Program-made: the position numbers and the translations under genes
DNA from: Acidobacteriota bacterium
GTDB lineage: Bacteria > Acidobacteriota > Terriglobia > Versatilivoradales > Versatilivoraceae
Assembly: GCA_026706225.1 (NCBI GenBank)
Contig: JAPOZE010000447.1
Location: 1-7,710 of the forward strand
DNA: 7,710 nucleotides
Direction of reading: 5' to 3'
Notes under the pieces: model-generated
What the model was told of the DNA's origin: nothing
Databases searched by the model: none
The model's input: only the letters and a program-made list of their open reading frames with translations
Shown: one piece after another, positions 5,640 to 7,710 of the stretch
Position numbering within the stretch: the stretch's first letter is position 1
How the letters are laid out: the number at the start of each line of letters is the position of its first letter

Positions 5640-5746
5640 CAGAGCCGGTAATTGCGGAATCCATCGGAACCCTCGGGGAGCCGCGGGATCGAGCCTCAAG
5701 TCACCGGTCGAGGCGCAGATTGTCGCTGGAATCCAGGGGAACACCC

Positions 5747-7102
5747 ATGACCCATCAGAGCCGTCGCAACTTCCTGCGCCGGTCCATTGCCATCACCGGA
5801 GTGGGCGCCTCCGGCTACCTCGCATCCGGTCGGCCCCTACGGGCCGAGTCTCCAGCCCATTCCGATCCCATGGGCGCCAACGACAGGATCCGGGTTGGCC
5901 TCATTGGTTGCGGGGGAAGAGGCCGCAAGCTGCTGGGACTCTTCCTCAAGGTGGAGGGAGTCAGTTGCGCGGCCCTTTGCGACGTGGACGATGGACAAAC
6001 CCAAAAGGCGCTGCGTTCGGTTGAAGCCGCCGCCGGCCGAGCGCCCTTGCAGACCAGGGACTTTCGCCGGGTCCTGGACTCGAAGGAACTGGATGCCGTC
6101 ATCGTGGCGACACCCGATCACTGGCATGCCCTCCAATGTGTGGCGGCCTGTCAAGCCGGCAAGGATATTTACGTCGAGAAGCCGCTCTCCTTGACCATTC
6201 AGGAGGGGCGAACCATGGTCAGGGCCGCTCGCCTCTACCAGCGCGTGGTCCAGGTCGGGACCCAACAGCGGAGCGCCCCGCAATTCGCTCAGGCGGTGGA
6301 GTACGTGAACTCCGGACAGCTCGGCCGGATTCGCCTGGTCCGAACCTGGGCCTACCTGGATTGGAAGGGAGCTACCCCCAAGGCTCCCGACGGCCCCCCT
6401 CCCGACGGCGTGGACTACGACCAGTGGCTGGGGCCGGCCAGGCGCCAGCCCTTCAACCCCAACCGCTTTCATTTCACCTTCCGTTGGTACTGGGACTACT
6501 CGGGCGGGCTGATGACCGACTGGGGAGCCCACATGGTCGATATCGCCAACTGGGGCATGGGGGTCAGGGCTCCCGTCTCGGCCTTCTCAGCCGGCGGAAA
6601 ATTCGCCTACCCCGAAGACGCCATGGAAACTCCCGATACCCAGCAGGTCACCTGGGCCTTTCCCCATTTCAGCATGATCTGGGAACATGCCCTCGGTGTG
6701 GGACGAGGGCCGGAAGCACGGGAGCACGGGGTTGCCTTTCACGGAGAAGACGGGGTTCTGGTGGTGGATCGCTTCGGCTGGGAGGTATTTCCCGAAACCC
6801 GGAGAATGGACGACAAGCGGTGCACCTACAAGGCCGCGGGATTGCCCCGGCAGAGGGTCGGACGGGACTACACCCCCGACCACGTGCAGAACTTTCTGGA
6901 CTGCATGCGCTCCCGCGAGACCCCGGCGGCGGATGTCGAAATCGGGCACAACTCGGTCATTGCCTGTCACTTGGGCAATATCGCCCAGCGCCTGGGACGT
7001 CAGGTCCGCTGGGACGTCGACAGGGAACGGGTGATCGACGATCCTGAAGCGGAAGCCATGACCGGCATGAACTACCGGCCTCCCTGGAAGCTGGCGCTAT
7101 AG
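5747..7102 (+). CDS. Tat-exported Gfo/Idh/MocA family oxidoreductase
   Basis: This 451-residue protein carries a twin-arginine signal, SRRNFLRRS (5-13) with a hydrophobic stretch to about residue 33, so it is exported folded, probably with its nucleotide cofactor bound. The Rossmann part begins RVGLIGCGGRGRKLLGLF (49-66), with CDV (78-80) at the end of the second strand and ATPDHWHA (121-128). The family EKP signature is at 144-146 (YVEKPLS), with the Lys used in catalysis by relatives. The C-terminal domain shows MTDWGAHMVDIANWGMG (256-272) and DHVQNFLDCMRSRETPAADV (378-397), typical of this exported subgroup, which is expanded in Acidobacteriota and Planctomycetota. Substrate is probably a sugar or cyclitol derivative; the sequence does not identify it. 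An in-frame opening extends upstream to 5342, but only the ATG at 5747 yields the Tat signal, with AGGGGA (5735-5740) six bases upstream. The DUF1844 gene follows after 35 bases. Confidence 0.92.
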   Translation: MTHQSRRNFLRRSIAITGVGASGYLASGRPLRAESPAHSDPMGANDRIRVGLIGCGGRGRKLLGLFLKVEGVSCAALCDVDDGQTQKALRSVEAAAGRAPLQTRDFRRVLDSKELDAVIVATPDHWHALQCVAACQAGKDIYVEKPLSLTIQEGRTMVRAARLYQRVVQVGTQQRSAPQFAQAVEYVNSGQLGRIRLVRTWAYLDWKGATPKAPDGPPPDGVDYDQWLGPARRQPFNPNRFHFTFRWYWDYSGGLMTDWGAHMVDIANWGMGVRAPVSAFSAGGKFAYPEDAMETPDTQQVTWAFPHFSMIWEHALGVGRGPEAREHGVAFHGEDGVLVVDRFGWEVFPETRRMDDKRCTYKAAGLPRQRVGRDYTPDHVQNFLDCMRSRETPAADVEIGHNSVIACHLGNIAQRLGRQVRWDVDRERVIDDPEAEAMTGMNYRPPWKLAL

Positions 7103-7137
7103 GCCATTCAAACGAACCACGCAAGGGGGGGGTGTCC

Positions 7138-7587
7138 ATGGCTGAAGAAGACAGTGGGTTCAGGGTTGCCGATCGCCGCAAGTTCACCGAGGACGGGCAG
7201 TTGCGAGACTCGGCCAAGGAGGCTCCGCCAGGCGGCCCCGCCGGTCCAGCCGGCGGGTCGGGTGCCTCCCGGGGCCAGGAGAAGGCCAGCGAGAGCGCCT
7301 CGTCTCCGATTGTCGGCCAGGACAGTCGGGAATCCAGGATGGACTTCCCCACCCTGGTTGTGTCCCTGACCACCACGGCCATGCTCCAGTTGGGACTGGT
7401 CCCCGATCCCGCAACCCAAAAGGTCGAGAAGAATCTCCCGGCGGCGCGGCAGACCATCGATATCCTGGAGATCCTGAAAGACAAGACCCAGGGGAATCTG
7501 AAGCCCGACGAAACCCGGCTCCTGGATCGATGTCTGCACGACCTCAAGATGAGCTTCGTGCAAGGCTCCCAAAAGGTCACCTTGTGA
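7138..7587 (+). CDS. DUF1844 domain protein
   Basis: This is a 149-residue cytoplasmic protein of unknown function. The DUF1844 domain spans about 69-141: FPTLVVSLTTTAMLQLGLVP (70-89), the proline-containing DPATQK, then NLPAARQTIDILEILKDKTQ (99-118), GNL, DETRLLDRCLHDLKMSFV (124-141). This is close to the usual family pattern (helix, NLxxAxQTID, KTxGNL, LLxDLR). The first 68 residues are a charged, then Gly/Pro/Ala/Ser-rich, probably disordered extension (PPGGPAGPAGGSG, 30-42). The ATG at 7138 follows a G-rich ribosome site (AAGG plus five more G, ending 7132); a GTG at 7132 would add two residues. The family is characteristic of Acidobacteriota and some neighbouring phyla. Its position 35 bases after the oxidoreductase suggests one transcript, without showing a shared function. 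Confidence 0.88.
   Translation: MAEEDSGFRVADRRKFTEDGQLRDSAKEAPPGGPAGPAGGSGASRGQEKASESASSPIVGQDSRESRMDFPTLVVSLTTTAMLQLGLVPDPATQKVEKNLPAARQTIDILEILKDKTQGNLKPDETRLLDRCLHDLKMSFVQGSQKVTL
7237..7257. repeat. Perfect GC hairpin inside the DUF1844 linker
   Basis: CCCGCCGG (7237-7244) and CCGGCGGG (7250-7257) are perfect eight-base inverted copies around a TCCAG loop. It lies within the codons for the Gly/Pro/Ala-rich linker. An all-GC stem of this length would be very stable in the mRNA. It may be a by-product of Gly/Pro/Ala codons in GC-rich DNA, or a small palindromic insertion tolerated in a disordered linker. Confidence 0.5.
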
Positions 7588-7710
7588 TCCCTGCCGACCC
7601 TCGCCGGGCCGCAGTTTCCCGTCCCCGAGGAAATGTCCTCGCTCTCCATCCGGTTTCCCTTCCAACAGCCTGAGCATGCCCGATCACGCTGACAGCAGCA
7701 TCCATCAACG

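Larger units (their letters stand above)
5300..5746. other. Divergent intergenic region without a convincing gene
   Basis: These 447 bases separate the minus-strand run from the plus-strand oxidoreductase. They hold the ribosome site and promoter for the ACT gene (5307-5377), a nested palindrome (5436-5470), a promoter-like pair for the plus-strand gene (5611-5639), and a ribosome site AGGGGA (5735-5740). Open frames here (for example 5394-5597) are Arg/Pro/Gly-rich, read through the palindrome, and lack a plausible protein character. I regard the stretch from 5471 to 5610 as unexplained non-coding or decayed sequence. Confidence 0.6.

Noticed and set aside
5342..5746. In-frame N-terminal extension of the Gfo/Idh/MocA protein
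   Set aside because: It would translate through the palindrome, is Arg-rich, and would bury the Tat signal internally; the ATG at 5747 has a proper ribosome site.
7626..7641. Six-pair hairpin (CGAGGA/TCCTCG) after the DUF1844 gene, considered as a terminator
   Set aside because: No T tract follows and the stem is short; it may be chance.
7676..7710. Possible start of a next plus-strand gene (ATG at 7676, reading MPDHADSSIHQ)
   Set aside because: Only eleven codons are visible before the window ends, with no clear ribosome site; there is too little to support a gene.
1..7710. CRISPR arrays, tRNAs, rRNAs, riboswitches, transposases
   Set aside because: Reading both strands showed no spaced direct repeats, cloverleaf sequences, known riboswitch cores or transposase motifs; this is a reading by eye, not a covariance-model search.

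Overview
The window is GC-rich, densely coded bacterial DNA. Its gene mix points to Acidobacteriota or a close soil/marine relative: a DUF1844 protein, a YtxJ-type bacilliredoxin-like protein, a Tat-exported Gfo/Idh/MocA oxidoreductase, a secreted PQQ-like beta-propeller and a secreted TPR protein. This taxonomic call is an inference from gene content, not from a marker gene. No tRNA, rRNA, CRISPR array, transposase or phage gene was seen.

Layout. From 5299 leftwards, six genes lie head-to-tail on the minus strand, separated by gaps of 29 to 76 bases: an ACT-domain protein (5299-4640), a fumarylacetoacetate-hydrolase-fold enzyme (4596-3691), a secreted TPR protein (3614-2559), a YtxJ-like monothiol protein (2521-2165), a D-aminoacylase-family lipoprotein (2135-438), and a beta-propeller protein cut by the window edge (376-1). 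A good sigma70-like promoter (5349-5377) precedes the first gene. Weaker promoter-like signals precede the TPR gene and the beta-propeller gene, and a weak terminator-like hairpin sits at the end of the D-aminoacylase-family gene. The run may therefore be read as sub-operons. Rightwards on the plus strand are a Tat-signal Gfo/Idh/MocA oxidoreductase (5747-7102) and a DUF1844 protein (7138-7587), probably co-transcribed.

The divergent gap between the two sets (5300-5746) carries a nested palindromic, REP-like element and promoter-like sites for both directions, but no convincing gene.

Most notable is the D-aminoacylase-family lipoprotein. Its fold-level sequence is intact over 565 residues, but nearly every metal-binding and catalytic position expected in this family is substituted. 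It looks like a pseudoenzyme, or an enzyme with rebuilt chemistry, next to a thiol-redox protein and a secreted TPR protein. The ACT and FAH-fold pair at the head of the run suggests ligand-responsive control of a sugar-acid or keto-acid catabolic step. The Gfo/Idh/MocA protein would act outside the cytoplasm, probably on carbohydrate substrates.
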